Position numbers and translations under genes: made by a program. The notes beneath the pieces were generated by a model, which was given only the letters and a program-made list of their open reading frames with translations, was not told the DNA's origin and made no database searches. Shown here piece by piece: positions 25,581-34,841 of a stretch of DNA of 64,000 nucleotides. Source of the stretch: Thiofilum sp. (lineage in GTDB: Bacteria; Pseudomonadota; Gammaproteobacteria; Thiotrichales; Thiotrichaceae); NCBI RefSeq assembly GCF_016711335.1, contig NZ_JADJTF010000001.1, positions 310,001 to 374,000 of the forward strand, read 5' to 3'. Numbering within the stretch: the stretch's first letter is position 1; each line of letters opens with the position of its first letter.

Positions 25581-26705
25581 TCAGTAGCACGCTGTTTTTT
25601 TTAGGGTGTTAGCAAAGCACTGCCATTCCTGATACAAAGCTGTATTAGCTTGACCTGATGTGGACACCTGAGCTAATAGCTGCAATTGCTTATTCACATC
25701 CCCCCCTAACTCCAACATCCGTATCATCAACTCACGAGCCAACTTCCGCATAATATACTTACGCCCCCCACGCCCCGGTGCTGGTGCTCCATCCTCGGTC
25801 AATTTCACAAATGCTGACAGATGATCCAAAATCACCGCTAATGATTGCTCATCCTCTTCTGACCGATTAGGCAACCAAGGCATTAATACCGCCCGCCATT
25901 CCTCAAAGCGCCGTACATGATAAACACTCGGTAAATCCCGCAGCACCATCTCTACCCGCTCTAGCCCCAGCACACATTCCGCAAACACCGTATCCGCCGC
26001 AATCAACTGCCCCGCTTCATCAATATAATTCTCAATAAACAAGGAATTAGCTAATTCTACAAAGCGCCCACAGCGACACGTACCTAAAGCTTTTGCACCC
26101 ACCTCGCACTCAGCACACACACCCTCACGCTCATAAAATATCTCAGTATGCGGTCCACATTTCTTACCATCACTCGCAATCTGTCCCGTCGAGCGCTGTC
26201 GCCAAAAACAATGTTCTTGATCCAACCCCACTAAGTGTGCCTCATCCACCCCTAAACGCTTCCAACACTCAAAACTTGCTTCATCACACCCTAACTCTGG
26301 ATCATCCAAATAGCTAATCCATAAACGCTTCGTATCCAGCTTTAAAACTTGGGTTAAAAAGAACCATAAGCGCGGCAATACCGTGCTACGCTCACTAGAG
26401 CCAATATGAAACGCCGCCGACATATGAAATAAACTTAACCGTGTGGGATCAGCTCCCACCTGCCCCATATCAAAATGCCGAAAACAAGGCTGAGTAAAAG
26501 CAAACTTACCCCCTGTTTTTAACACAATCGCCTCTAATTCATTTTCGACTTGAATTAATCCGGCACTCATTACAAATGACATCGGAACAGAATCATGCAG
26601 CAAAGAAGAGGGAGGCAGTAGGGTAAAACCTTCTTGCTCATGCAAAGCTAAAAAGGCATCACCAATGGCTTGAGCATCCAATGAGAGGGAGGGGCTTAAA
26701 TTCAT
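25581..26705 (-). CDS. Free-standing alanyl-tRNA-synthetase-like catalytic domain protein
   Basis: 374 residues related to the class II core of AlaRS (usual enzyme about 870). Recognisable parts are MSAGLIQVENEL, TQPCFRHFD, FWRQRSTGQ followed by CGPHTEIFYE, and LGLERVEMVL, then a stretch matching the AlaRS helical domain (GRGGRKYIMRKLARELM). The editing and C-Ala domains are missing because the frame ends naturally at 25581. A zinc-knuckle-like cluster CAECEVGAKALGTCRCG is inserted after the EIFYE motif. It is a paralog and not the housekeeping enzyme; it may load a carrier or modify something else (inference). It lies directly upstream of the GAF-TIR gene. Normal GC content suggests a different origin from that gene. 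Confidence 0.8.
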   Translation of the reverse strand: MNLSPSLSLDAQAIGDAFLALHEQEGFTLLPPSSLLHDSVPMSFVMSAGLIQVENELEAIVLKTGGKFAFTQPCFRHFDMGQVGADPTRLSLFHMSAAFHIGSSERSTVLPRLWFFLTQVLKLDTKRLWISYLDDPELGCDEASFECWKRLGVDEAHLVGLDQEHCFWRQRSTGQIASDGKKCGPHTEIFYEREGVCAECEVGAKALGTCRCGRFVELANSLFIENYIDEAGQLIAADTVFAECVLGLERVEMVLRDLPSVYHVRRFEEWRAVLMPWLPNRSEEDEQSLAVILDHLSAFVKLTEDGAPAPGRGGRKYIMRKLARELMIRMLELGGDVNKQLQLLAQVSTSGQANTALYQEWQCFANTLKKTACY

Positions 26706-26973
26706 GAATATAGAATCCTAGTTGTAGCAGGTAGGCTGCTAAGACTTTAGAGCGGACAAACACTTATGTTTAATTTATAACAAGCTTTATGGTATTTGGC
26801 TATAGAAGTTGAGAGTTTTAAATCGATAAGTTAATAAATAATATATTGTTAAAATAATTTTTATTTATAAAAAACATACTCTGTAAATCAAGTATCCGTC
26901 AGCAGATACACACATACCCGCCCTATCCCACCTGTGCTACACTATCTCCCCTCTCATTGTTCCGAGGCTTAAT

Positions 26974-27909
26974 ATGAGCGCAGCGCTCGATATTCAATCA
27001 CTTACTAAAGTCTATGCTAATGGTTTTCAGGCTCTCAAAGGTATTGATCTGACCGTACAAGAGGGGGATTTTTTTGCTCTTTTAGGCGCTAATGGGGCAG
27101 GCAAATCCACTACCATCGGCATTATCAGCTCTCTGGTGAATAAAACCAGCGGTCAAGTGCGTATTTTTGGCTATGACCTCGATACTCAACGCGAACAAGC
27201 TAAAGCACAGATTGGACTCGTCCCTCAAGAATTTAATTTCAATGTATTTGAACCCGTGCGTGAAATTATTATAAATCAGGGCGGATATTACGGTATTTCA
27301 CGTATTGAGGCCTCAGAGCGTACTGAAGCACTATTGAATCAATTAGGTTTATGGGAAAAACGCAAAGATCAAGCGCGACAATTATCCGGTGGAATGAAGC
27401 GGCGTTTAATGATTGCGCGTGCTTTAATTCATCAACCACGTTTATTAATATTGGATGAACCCACGGCTGGCGTTGATATTGAAATTCGCCGCTCTATGTG
27501 GGATTTTCTGACCGAACTGAATGAATCCGGTACAACGATTATTCTCACTACCCATTATTTAGAAGAAGCCGAAAGTTTATGTCGCAATATTGGTATTATT
27601 GATCAGGGGCAACTGATTGAGCATACCAGTATGAAACAATTGCTCAATCGTATTGATACTGAAACCTATGTATTTGATCTTGCATCACCTATAGATCAAT
27701 TACCAGTAAATCCTAGCTTAGCTGCTGAGCTACGTGATAGTACTACCCTAGAAATATCTTTTCACAGACAAAGCTTTTCTTTAAATCAAGTATTTGATTG
27801 GTTTAAAGGTAACCAGATTCAAATCGCTAGTATGCGCAATAAAACCAATCGTCTAGAGCAATTATTTATTGATTTAGTAGAAAGCAATAAAGAGGCTAAA
27901 GCAGTATGA
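26974..27909 (+). CDS. yadG: ABC transporter ATP-binding protein (YadG type)
   Basis: 311 residues. Walker A GANGAGKST (38-46), Q-loop Gln85, signature LSGGM (137-141), Walker B LLILDEP (157-163) and the H-loop in TTHYLEEAE are all intact. A C-terminal extension of about 90 residues follows, typical of ABC-2 exporters of the YadG/NodI class. Its stop overlaps the permease start as ATGA. The substrate is unknown. Confidence 0.92.
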   Translation: MSAALDIQSLTKVYANGFQALKGIDLTVQEGDFFALLGANGAGKSTTIGIISSLVNKTSGQVRIFGYDLDTQREQAKAQIGLVPQEFNFNVFEPVREIIINQGGYYGISRIEASERTEALLNQLGLWEKRKDQARQLSGGMKRRLMIARALIHQPRLLILDEPTAGVDIEIRRSMWDFLTELNESGTTIILTTHYLEEAESLCRNIGIIDQGQLIEHTSMKQLLNRIDTETYVFDLASPIDQLPVNPSLAAELRDSTTLEISFHRQSFSLNQVFDWFKGNQIQIASMRNKTNRLEQLFIDLVESNKEAKAV

Positions 27910-28679
27910 ACCAACCACAAAAATGGGTAGCTTTTTATACGATACTGATTCGAGAAATACTACGCTTTTCCCGCATTTGGATACAAACGATTTTGCCACC
28001 GGTCATTACCACTGCTTTATATTTTGTGATTTTTGGTCATTTAATTGGACCTGCGATTGGTAAAATGGAAGGCTATGACTATATCGAGTTCATAGTGCCC
28101 GGTCTCATTATGATGACTATTATTACTAACTCGTATGCTAACGTCGTGTCTTCTTTTTATGGCAGTAAATTTCAAGGTAATATCGCAGAAATGCTTGTTT
28201 CACCCACACCTAATTGGATTATTTTAGCAGGCTTTATTGGAGGTGGCGTAGCTCGCGGCATGGCGGTGGGTTTCGCCGTCACTATTGTTTCCTTGTTTTT
28301 TAGCCAACTCCATATTGAGCATCCACTTCTCATGATTAGTATGGGTATTTTAACCTCTACCTTATTTTCCCTCGCTGGACTGATTAATGGCGTCTATGCT
28401 AAAAGTTTCGATGATATTTCTATTGTACCGACTTTTGTGTTAACGCCCCTCACTTATTTAGGTGGGGTATTTTATTCGGTCAGTATGTTATCGGATTTTT
28501 GGCAAACCCTTTCTTTCTTAAACCCCGTGCTATATATGGTCAATGGTTTTCGCTATGGCGTGCTAGGTGTGTCTGATATGTCACCTTGGTTGAGCTTTGC
28601 GGTGTTAGTAATTTTTATTATAGGGTTAGGCACTTACAGCCTATCCTTACTCAATCGAGGTATAGGCATTCGTAGCTAG
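27906..28679 (+). CDS. yadH: ABC-2 type permease (YadH type)
   Basis: 257 residues with six predicted transmembrane segments and the ABC-2 signature region near 168-205 (LTPLTYLGGVFYSVSML). The N-terminus carries the amphipathic helix typical of ABC-2 permeases (REILRFSRIWIQTILPPVIT). It is translationally coupled to the ATPase gene upstream, so the pair forms a complete exporter. Substrate unknown. Confidence 0.92.
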   Translation: MNQPQKWVAFYTILIREILRFSRIWIQTILPPVITTALYFVIFGHLIGPAIGKMEGYDYIEFIVPGLIMMTIITNSYANVVSSFYGSKFQGNIAEMLVSPTPNWIILAGFIGGGVARGMAVGFAVTIVSLFFSQLHIEHPLLMISMGILTSTLFSLAGLINGVYAKSFDDISIVPTFVLTPLTYLGGVFYSVSMLSDFWQTLSFLNPVLYMVNGFRYGVLGVSDMSPWLSFAVLVIFIIGLGTYSLSLLNRGIGIRS

Positions 28680-28748
28680 TTTTCTTAGCTCTCTTATACG
28701 TACTGCCTGTCCAGTCAGCCTACCCCATCCCATACCCTCATCACTGAG

Positions 28749-28775
28749 GCTCAGTCGCTTGCTAAAGCACTGAGC
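28749..28775 (+). terminator. Hairpin downstream of the ABC exporter
   Basis: GCTCAGT-C-GCTT pairs with AAGC-ACTGAGC around a 4-nt loop: 11 bp with one bulge, 70 bp after the permease stop. No T-run follows, so a terminator role is tentative. Confidence 0.35.
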
Positions 28776-28959
28776 ACTCTAGGCTGAACGATTCGTTAAG
28801 AAAAACCTAAAAAGTTGGGGTTTATAGTCAGCCCTCATAATCTAGATTAAATTTATGCCTAATACCGAGTAAAACACTAAGGATTAAACTGATCAATTAA
28901 CAATCTGTCTGCTTTATCGCCTCAGTATATTGCCCAAAAAAAGTCTGTAGGAGAATAAA

Positions 28960-29769
28960 ATGGAAAATTATGTTAGCAAACCCGCTCTTGATCCTAATTT
29001 TGTTCCTGCTCCTGAGCGTCTATTCAATAGCTATCCCGTTAATAAAGTAGAGCTAGCTCAAATCACCACTTGGCTCTCGAAAGGTTGGCAGGATTTAAAA
29101 TCAGCTCCCTTATTAAGCCTCACTTATGGCTTGATCTTTGCGGTGGTTGGCATTGTGATGAGTGTAGTATCCTCTGCAAACTCCGCTTTTATTGTTGCTG
29201 CCTCAACCGGATTTTTGATCGTAGGACCTTTCTTAGCCCTCGGTTTATACGATCTGAGTCGACAACTAGAACAAGGTCAAAAGCCTAATCTTGTCCAGTC
29301 ATTTCTGAGTATCCGCTATAATGCTTTAGGTCTAGGTTTATATGCCATTGCCTTAGGCATGCTAATGATCTTCTGGGTGAGGATGAGTGCTTTAGTAGTG
29401 GGGGTATCCTTTAATGAAACCATCACTATTAATGAGTATGGCTATGCGGGTCTATTACAAGGTCTATTTAGTGCTGATCCCTTATTTGGTCTAGGCTTCT
29501 TGGCAGTTGGGTTCTTATTTGCCTTCCTTGCTTTTATCACTGGGGTCGTTACCACTCCCTTATTATTAGATCGTAAAGTGGACATTGTAACGGCTGCTAG
29601 TACTAGCATTAAAGCGTTTCAGAAAAACCCAGTTACGCTCTTAGTGTGGGGATTTGTGGTAGCGCTCCTTATTCAAATCGGCATACTCACTTTTGATATT
29701 GGTCTGATCGTATTAATGCCTTTAGTAGCCCATGCGAGCTGGCATGCTTACCGAGATATAGTGAAATAA
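28960..29769 (+). CDS. DUF2189 family membrane protein
   Basis: 269 residues. A hydrophilic N-terminus of about 40 residues is followed by about six membrane segments. The family-like start of the membrane part is GWQDLKSAPLLSLTYGLIFA, then FLALGLYDLSRQLEQGQKP. DUF2189 proteins are of unknown function and are often annotated loosely as cytochrome-oxidase-related. GGAG lies 8 nt before the ATG, and a strong terminator follows, so the gene is its own unit. Confidence 0.85.
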   Translation: MENYVSKPALDPNFVPAPERLFNSYPVNKVELAQITTWLSKGWQDLKSAPLLSLTYGLIFAVVGIVMSVVSSANSAFIVAASTGFLIVGPFLALGLYDLSRQLEQGQKPNLVQSFLSIRYNALGLGLYAIALGMLMIFWVRMSALVVGVSFNETITINEYGYAGLLQGLFSADPLFGLGFLAVGFLFAFLAFITGVVTTPLLLDRKVDIVTAASTSIKAFQKNPVTLLVWGFVVALLIQIGILTFDIGLIVLMPLVAHASWHAYRDIVK

Positions 29770-29810
29770 TTTAACCAAAACTAGATACGATCCCTTAAGC
29801 CCTTTTATTA

Positions 29811-29837
29811 CGCCGCATGGATGCGGCGTTTCTTTTT
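29811..29837 (+). terminator. Rho-independent terminator of the DUF2189 gene
   Basis: CGCCGCAT-GG-ATGCGGCG, a GC-rich stem, is followed directly by TTTCTTTTT. It sits 41 bp after the DUF2189 stop codon. Confidence 0.85.
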
Positions 29838-29866
29838 CAAGACCTTGAATGAATTCAATAATTCAT

Positions 29867-30442
29867 TTAAGCGGCTGTAGAAATAGCCGTACTTTGCTCT
29901 AATACTTTAGTCAGGTGAGGGATCTGTGATAGAGCAGGTGCACCATCCATTAATAAGGTAATAGGCACAATTTCAAATAATTCCTCAGGTTTAGCCCCAA
30001 ACGCTAAGGCTGCCTGAGCATGCCAAGCAATTAAACGCTTATGCTGCTTCACTAGGGCAATACCCAGCCCTATTAATTCACGGTGACGTTTTTCAATAGC
30101 ACCACGGCTTAAGGCAAATTCACGCCACGAGTCCTCCCAAGTACGCCATAACGGTTCTTGGTGCTCCTCTGGTAAAGCTTGCGTATATAAAGCCATTTTC
30201 AGGACTTGCTGAATCTCAGCATCGGTGGCTCCCAATTTTTTAGCGTCGGCTTTATGAATTTCTATACAACGATGGCAATCTTTAGCCAACGCAATCCCTA
30301 GGGTAATCAACTCTTTATGCTTGCGGTCAATATGACCTTTTTTAGTACTTTCTTGTGATAACTCACTGATAATTTCTAAAAATTCGCCTAAACCATACTC
30401 GCGTGCTGTCTTAAAAGCACTCGCTAAACTGTGTTCTGTCAT
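29867..30442 (-). CDS. Tandem carboxymuconolactone decarboxylase/AhpD-like protein
   Basis: 191 residues with two copies of the CMD/AhpD helical domain. The first (about 20-95) carries CHRC (56-59) plus His63, the redox and proton-relay pattern of AhpD-like peroxidase partners. The second (about 115-180; ELIGLGIALVKQHKRLIAWH) keeps the fold but has lost both cysteines. A peroxide-defence or disulphide-reductase role is likely; the substrate is unknown. It is a single gene, convergent with the DUF2189 gene. Confidence 0.85.
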   Translation of the reverse strand: MTEHSLASAFKTAREYGLGEFLEIISELSQESTKKGHIDRKHKELITLGIALAKDCHRCIEIHKADAKKLGATDAEIQQVLKMALYTQALPEEHQEPLWRTWEDSWREFALSRGAIEKRHRELIGLGIALVKQHKRLIAWHAQAALAFGAKPEELFEIVPITLLMDGAPALSQIPHLTKVLEQSTAISTAA

Positions 30443-30580
30443 GGTGCTGTCTACCTACATCATTTTTATTGCAATGCAGCATTCTATCATAGAGACGTTA
30501 AGCCAGAATGACAAACGTCAAAAGTAGTTATCACTAGCATCTATCTCTAAAGGTATAGCCCCTCTAACTTAGCCAATCTC

Positions 30581-30608
30581 AAAAAACAAACGCCACCCGT
30601 AGGTGGCG
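30581..30608 (-). terminator. Rho-independent terminator of clpB
   Basis: On the minus strand CGCCACC-TACG-GGTGGCG is followed by TTTGTTTTTT. It begins about 30 bp after the clpB stop. Confidence 0.85.
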
Positions 30609-30638
30609 CTGTTTAATCCCTCTTGAAGGACGAAGCTG

Positions 30639-33251
30639 CTAATTCATTTCTTCAGAAGCAGCGGTTTCAGTAAAAATGAGTTTGTCGTCTTTCACATCAA
30701 CATGAATCGTTTCACCGGGCATAAAACGCCCACTAAGAATTTCTTGAGCTAAGGGATTTTCTACATAGGTTTGGATAGCCCGTTTTAACGGACGCGCTCC
30801 GTAAACGGGATCAAACCCAACCTCTGCAATAAAATCCATCGCTGCGGGTGTAAAGCTCAGACCGAGTTCACGCGCACTGAGGCGCTTGCGTAAACTATTG
30901 AGCTGGATATTAGCAATTTGGCGAATTTCTTGTCGATCTAAGGGGTGGAATACCACACTTTCATCAATCCGATTAATAAATTCAGGACGGAAGTGACGCC
31001 CTACAACTTCCATTACCGCTGCTTTCATAGCAGCGTAGTTTTCCTCACCTGCCATCGTCTGAATCAAATCAGATCCCAGATTAGAGGTCATGACAATAAC
31101 GGTATTGCGGAAATCCACTGTACGCCCCTGACCGTCGGTTAAGCGTCCATCATCCAACACTTGTAGCAAGATATGGAACACATCAGGATGAGCTTTTTCC
31201 ACTTCATCAAATAAGATCACCGCATAAGGACGCCGCCGTACTGCTTCGGTTAAATAGCCACCTTCCTCATAACCCACATAGCCCGGAGGTGCTCCAATCA
31301 AACGCGCGACCGAGTGTTTTTCCATAAACTCCGACATATCCAACCGCACCATCGCATCATCACTATCAAATAAGAATTGCGCCAGTGCTTTAGTCAATTC
31401 GGTCTTACCTACCCCCGTGGGTCCCAAAAATAGGAAAGAACCAATCGGACGCTTAGGGTCAGAAATCCCTGCCCGCGAGCGCCGAATGGAGTTCGATACT
31501 GCGACCATCGCCGCCTCCTGACCGATGACACGCTTGCGTAGTGTATCCTCCATACTTAGCAGTTTAGCTTTTTCTGACTCCAGCATTTTACTCACCGGAA
31601 TACCCGTCCAACGCGATACGACCTCGGCAATCTCTTCATCAGTCACACGATTTTTTACTAACTTGTGCGCTGTTTGAGCTTCTTCATTAGCGACTGCATC
31701 CGCTGCTTTTAATTGCTTTTCCAGTTCTGGAATACGTCCGTACTGTAATTCAGCCATACGCTGTAAATCGGCTGCACGACGTGCAGTATCCAGTTCAATT
31801 CGTGCTTGATCCAATGCTTCTTTAATATGCGCCGTGCCTTGTAGTGCAGCCTTTTCAGCTTTCCACTTTTGCTCTAAAGCCGCATAGTCTTGCTCATGCT
31901 TAGTAATATCCTCTTCAATCGCAGCTAAACGCTTTTTAGAGGCAGGATCGGATTCTTTTTTCAGAGCCTCACGTTCAATTTTTAATTGAATTAAGCGTCG
32001 CCCTAAAATATCTAAAGCCTCTGGTTTGGAGTCAATTTCAATACGAATACGCGAAGCGGCTTCATCAATCAAGTCAATGGCTTTATCGGGTAATTTTCGG
32101 TCGGCAATATAGCGATGTGAAAGCGTTACTGCCGCTACTAAGGCCGGATCGGTGATCTCAATCCCATGATGTACTTCATATTTTTCTTGCAAACCGCGCA
32201 GAATAGCTATGGAGTCCTCTACGGTGGGTTCACTTACCAGCACCTTTTGGAAGCGGCGCTCTAGGGCTGCATCTTTTTCAATATATTGGCGATACTCATC
32301 TAGGGTAGTAGCTCCCACACAATGTAACTCACCACGCGCCAGAGCAGGTTTTAGCATATTGCCCGCATCCATCGAGCCTTCTGCTTTACCTGCACCTACC
32401 ATCATATGAATTTCATCGATGAATAAAATGATATTGCCGTCTGACTTGGCTATATCATTGAGTACTGCCTTGAGGCGTTCCTCAAAATCACCGCGAAATT
32501 TCGCGCCCGCCAATAATGCGCCCAAATCAAGCGATAATAAGCGTTTGCCTTTCATCCCCTCAGGCACTTCACCATTGACAATACGCTGAGCTAAGCCCTC
32601 AACTAAGGCTGTTTTACCCACGCCCGGCTCACCAATCACCACCGGATTATTTTTAGTACGACGCTGTAAAATCTGCACCATACGGCGGATTTCTTCGTCA
32701 CGCCCAATAATAGGATCGATTTTGCCCTGCTCGGCACGTTCCGTGAGATCAATGGTATATTTTGCTAAAGCTTCGCGCTGATCTTCGGCATTAGGATCAT
32801 TCACCGCTTGCCCACCGCGCATAGCATCCACTGCTTTTTCAATAGCACCCTTCACCGCACCGCTGTCTTGCAAAATCATGCCAATCGCGCCGCGATCTTC
32901 TACCGCCGCTAATACAAATAACTCAGTAGAGATATATTGATCTTTACGTTGCTGGGCGAGTTTATCGGCCACATTAAGTAATTTAGCTAAATCGTTAGAG
33001 ACATGAATGGAACCTGCATCCCCTCCAGTAACGGTTGGTAAACGATCTAGCACCTCACCTAATTTAGAACGTAGTTGATTAACATTGACACCCGCTTTAC
33101 TGAGTAAGCCGCGTGTTGTCCCCCCCTCCTGATCTAATAAAGCAATCATCATATGAGTGGGTTCAATGAATTGATGGTCGCGCCCTACTGCAAGCGACTG
33201 AGCATCTTGTAAGGCGGACTGAAACTTAACTGTGAGTTTATCCATGCGCAT
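30639..33251 (-). CDS. clpB: ATP-dependent disaggregase ClpB
   Basis: 870 residues from the ATG at 33251, giving the family start MRMDKLT. An ATG two codons earlier touches the GGGGA ribosome site and so is less likely. Two AAA+ modules are present with Walker A motifs GEPGVGKT (near 206) and GPTGVGKT (near 607). The ClpB-specific coiled-coil middle domain (about 410-535) separates them, and the N-terminal Clp repeat domain is intact. ClpB works with DnaK/DnaJ/GrpE to pull proteins out of aggregates. It is preceded by a sigma-32-like promoter and followed by a terminator, so it is monocistronic. Confidence 0.98.
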   Translation of the reverse strand: MRMDKLTVKFQSALQDAQSLAVGRDHQFIEPTHMMIALLDQEGGTTRGLLSKAGVNVNQLRSKLGEVLDRLPTVTGGDAGSIHVSNDLAKLLNVADKLAQQRKDQYISTELFVLAAVEDRGAIGMILQDSGAVKGAIEKAVDAMRGGQAVNDPNAEDQREALAKYTIDLTERAEQGKIDPIIGRDEEIRRMVQILQRRTKNNPVVIGEPGVGKTALVEGLAQRIVNGEVPEGMKGKRLLSLDLGALLAGAKFRGDFEERLKAVLNDIAKSDGNIILFIDEIHMMVGAGKAEGSMDAGNMLKPALARGELHCVGATTLDEYRQYIEKDAALERRFQKVLVSEPTVEDSIAILRGLQEKYEVHHGIEITDPALVAAVTLSHRYIADRKLPDKAIDLIDEAASRIRIEIDSKPEALDILGRRLIQLKIEREALKKESDPASKKRLAAIEEDITKHEQDYAALEQKWKAEKAALQGTAHIKEALDQARIELDTARRAADLQRMAELQYGRIPELEKQLKAADAVANEEAQTAHKLVKNRVTDEEIAEVVSRWTGIPVSKMLESEKAKLLSMEDTLRKRVIGQEAAMVAVSNSIRRSRAGISDPKRPIGSFLFLGPTGVGKTELTKALAQFLFDSDDAMVRLDMSEFMEKHSVARLIGAPPGYVGYEEGGYLTEAVRRRPYAVILFDEVEKAHPDVFHILLQVLDDGRLTDGQGRTVDFRNTVIVMTSNLGSDLIQTMAGEENYAAMKAAVMEVVGRHFRPEFINRIDESVVFHPLDRQEIRQIANIQLNSLRKRLSARELGLSFTPAAMDFIAEVGFDPVYGARPLKRAIQTYVENPLAQEILSGRFMPGETIHVDVKDDKLIFTETAASEEMN

Positions 33252-33295
33252 ACGCATTCCCCGCTAAAAACATTTTGTATAGTACATGTTCACAC

Positions 33296-33323
33296 TATGT
33301 GGGTTGTTTATCAGACTTCAAGG
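33296..33323 (-). promoter_or_regulatory. Probable sigma-32 promoter of clpB
   Basis: On the minus strand CCTTGAA (33323-33317) is followed after 13 bp by CCCACATA, close to the sigma-32 -10 consensus CCCCATNT. The distance to the clpB start, about 45 bp, is reasonable. Confidence 0.65.
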
Positions 33324-33663
33324 TATAACCCTAAAAATAATGCGTGATCCTAGGGTTAAGTTTATTGACTTAAATGAATTTTTTAATATTTAAACTATTA
33401 TTTTTTAAATTACTAATTATTTTTTAACTCAAACTAAACTTGAAAATTCAATATAATCGCTTACGCTCAGTAGGGTACATTTTTAAAACCGTGTCTATGC
33501 AAGGGATAGATCTGTGTGTGGCGTGTAAGTAGTCATTATCTATTACATCTATTATTTAGAGTTAATTAACAGATCTAACTCTTACCTCGTTTTGATTAAA
33601 AATTGTACCAAATACTTCATTTATTGCTATCCTAACTCAGGATGAAACTAGGGACATTGCAAC
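33324..33663. other. AT-rich intergenic region
   Basis: About 340 bp between the clpB promoter and a divergent small secreted-protein gene. It is strongly AT-rich with no credible frame. A 7-bp inverted repeat (AGAGTTA/TAACTCT, 33558-33564 and 33576-33582) is the only structure I noted. Confidence 0.4.
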
Positions 33664-34032
33664 ATGAACATACCTCATGGTAGGCGGCAATGGTGTTTAA
33701 TACCCATCATGCTCAGCGCTACATTACTCTCCTCACCCTCAATCATGGCTCAAGATGTAACAGGTCAGATTAATCTAATCTCAACTATAGGCGGCAACCC
33801 CAGCCTATCCCCTTTGGTGACGTGGAAGGTATTTAAGGTCAATCCACGTGATAAAAAGATACCACTAAACCCACCTCTTTATACTCTTAATCGACACTCG
33901 ATTAGTTTAAGTTTAACTCAGGGACATTATAAAGTGGTGGTATCATTAGCGGACGTGGTAAAAGAAAAAGACTTTAAAATACAGGCAGAAGACAAACATA
34001 CGCTGGAAATTGCTGTCGATAGCACTAAATAA
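33664..34032 (+). CDS. Small secreted protein, paralog of the one at 40.0 kb
   Basis: 122 residues. The N-terminal signal peptide has a hydrophobic core at about 14-30 with likely cleavage after IMA. The mature part, about 90 residues, looks like a small beta-sandwich: NLISTIGGNP, VTWKVFKV, HYKVVVSL. It aligns with the 40039-40380 product over its whole mature length (shared NLI-TI, P-VTW-V, H-(S/T)-G-Y pattern). Function unknown. A 12-bp hairpin follows the gene. Confidence 0.7.
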   Translation: MNIPHGRRQWCLIPIMLSATLLSSPSIMAQDVTGQINLISTIGGNPSLSPLVTWKVFKVNPRDKKIPLNPPLYTLNRHSISLSLTQGHYKVVVSLADVVKEKDFKIQAEDKHTLEIAVDSTK

Positions 34033-34041
34033 TAACGAAGA

Positions 34042-34074
34042 TGACGTATTAATAGTGGCAAAATTAATACGTCA
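34042..34074. terminator. Perfect 12-bp hairpin between convergent genes
   Basis: TGACGTATTAAT pairs with ATTAATACGTCA around a 9-nt loop, 9 bp after the small secreted protein gene and 25 bp before the end of the hydrolase gene. AT-rich, with no T-run; inferred bidirectional stop. Confidence 0.5.
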
Positions 34075-34099
34075 ATCAATAAACTTGCACTTAAAGTCA

Positions 34100-34831
34100 T
34101 TATCGATCTCTAAAAAAACTCATCAATGCTTTATTTAACTGCTTATACCCTTCTGCATTTAAATGTAATAAATCACGGCTATATTCTTGGCGAATTTTTT
34201 GGGGAGTAGCACTGACTAAAAGCTGATAAGTATCTAATACCTCAATTTTATCCCCTTGGAGTGAGCGAATAAATTCATTAATCGTATTAATAGCGTCAGC
34301 TACCTCAGGTGACCAAAAAGGCATACGCTCTAAAGGTACTTCACCCAAAGGAAAAACGGTAGTGAGTAGCACTTTACTACCCTGTGCGTGGGCTTGATGA
34401 ATAATACGTTGTAAATTATTTTTGCATTGCTCAATAATACTAGCGCGTTGTTCTGGGAATAAAGGAATAGCTTTTAAATCATTAACACCTAATTGCAACA
34501 CTACCCAATCCGCTTGTAAAGGTTTAACATGCTGATCAAAACGCAATTGAATTTGTGCTGATGTTTGTTGACCGATGCCACGATTGATAAATTCTAGATG
34601 CTCTAACTCAGGCGCTGACCAACTTAAAGCACGAGAATCACCAAAAAATACAACACGGGTTTTAGTTTTCTGAGTAACCTCATTATCAGAATATAAATTG
34701 AGTTGTAAGGGGTCTAATCTCAACTCATTATTATCTAGATAAAGCTTTTTAGCTAATAGAGCTAATCCTATATTCAGTCCTAGCGACATAATTACAATTA
34801 TGAACCACCAATAATTATGTCGCCAGACCAT
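34100..34831 (-). CDS. SGNH/GDSL-type hydrolase, membrane-anchored
   Basis: 243 residues. One N-terminal hydrophobic segment (about 8-27) may anchor it or act as a signal. SGNH blocks are visible: FFGDSR (62-67, Ser66 nucleophile), NRGIGQQT (83-90, Gly), LGVND (114-118, Asn117), and a C-terminal DLLHLNAEGY with Asp and His near 220. Lipase, esterase or acyl-transfer activity on an envelope or secreted substrate is likely; the exact substrate is unknown. It lies 10 bp downstream of the chalcone-isomerase-like gene, probably co-transcribed. Confidence 0.88.
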   Translation of the reverse strand: MVWRHNYWWFIIVIMSLGLNIGLALLAKKLYLDNNELRLDPLQLNLYSDNEVTQKTKTRVVFFGDSRALSWSAPELEHLEFINRGIGQQTSAQIQLRFDQHVKPLQADWVVLQLGVNDLKAIPLFPEQRASIIEQCKNNLQRIIHQAHAQGSKVLLTTVFPLGEVPLERMPFWSPEVADAINTINEFIRSLQGDKIEVLDTYQLLVSATPQKIRQEYSRDLLHLNAEGYKQLNKALMSFFRDR

Positions 34832-34841
34832 AGTAAGTGCC

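Noticed and set aside
25581..26705. Truncated alaS pseudogene
   Set aside because: The frame is intact, ends in a clean stop, has a specific Cys insertion and no residual downstream AlaRS sequence, so it looks like a real short paralog.
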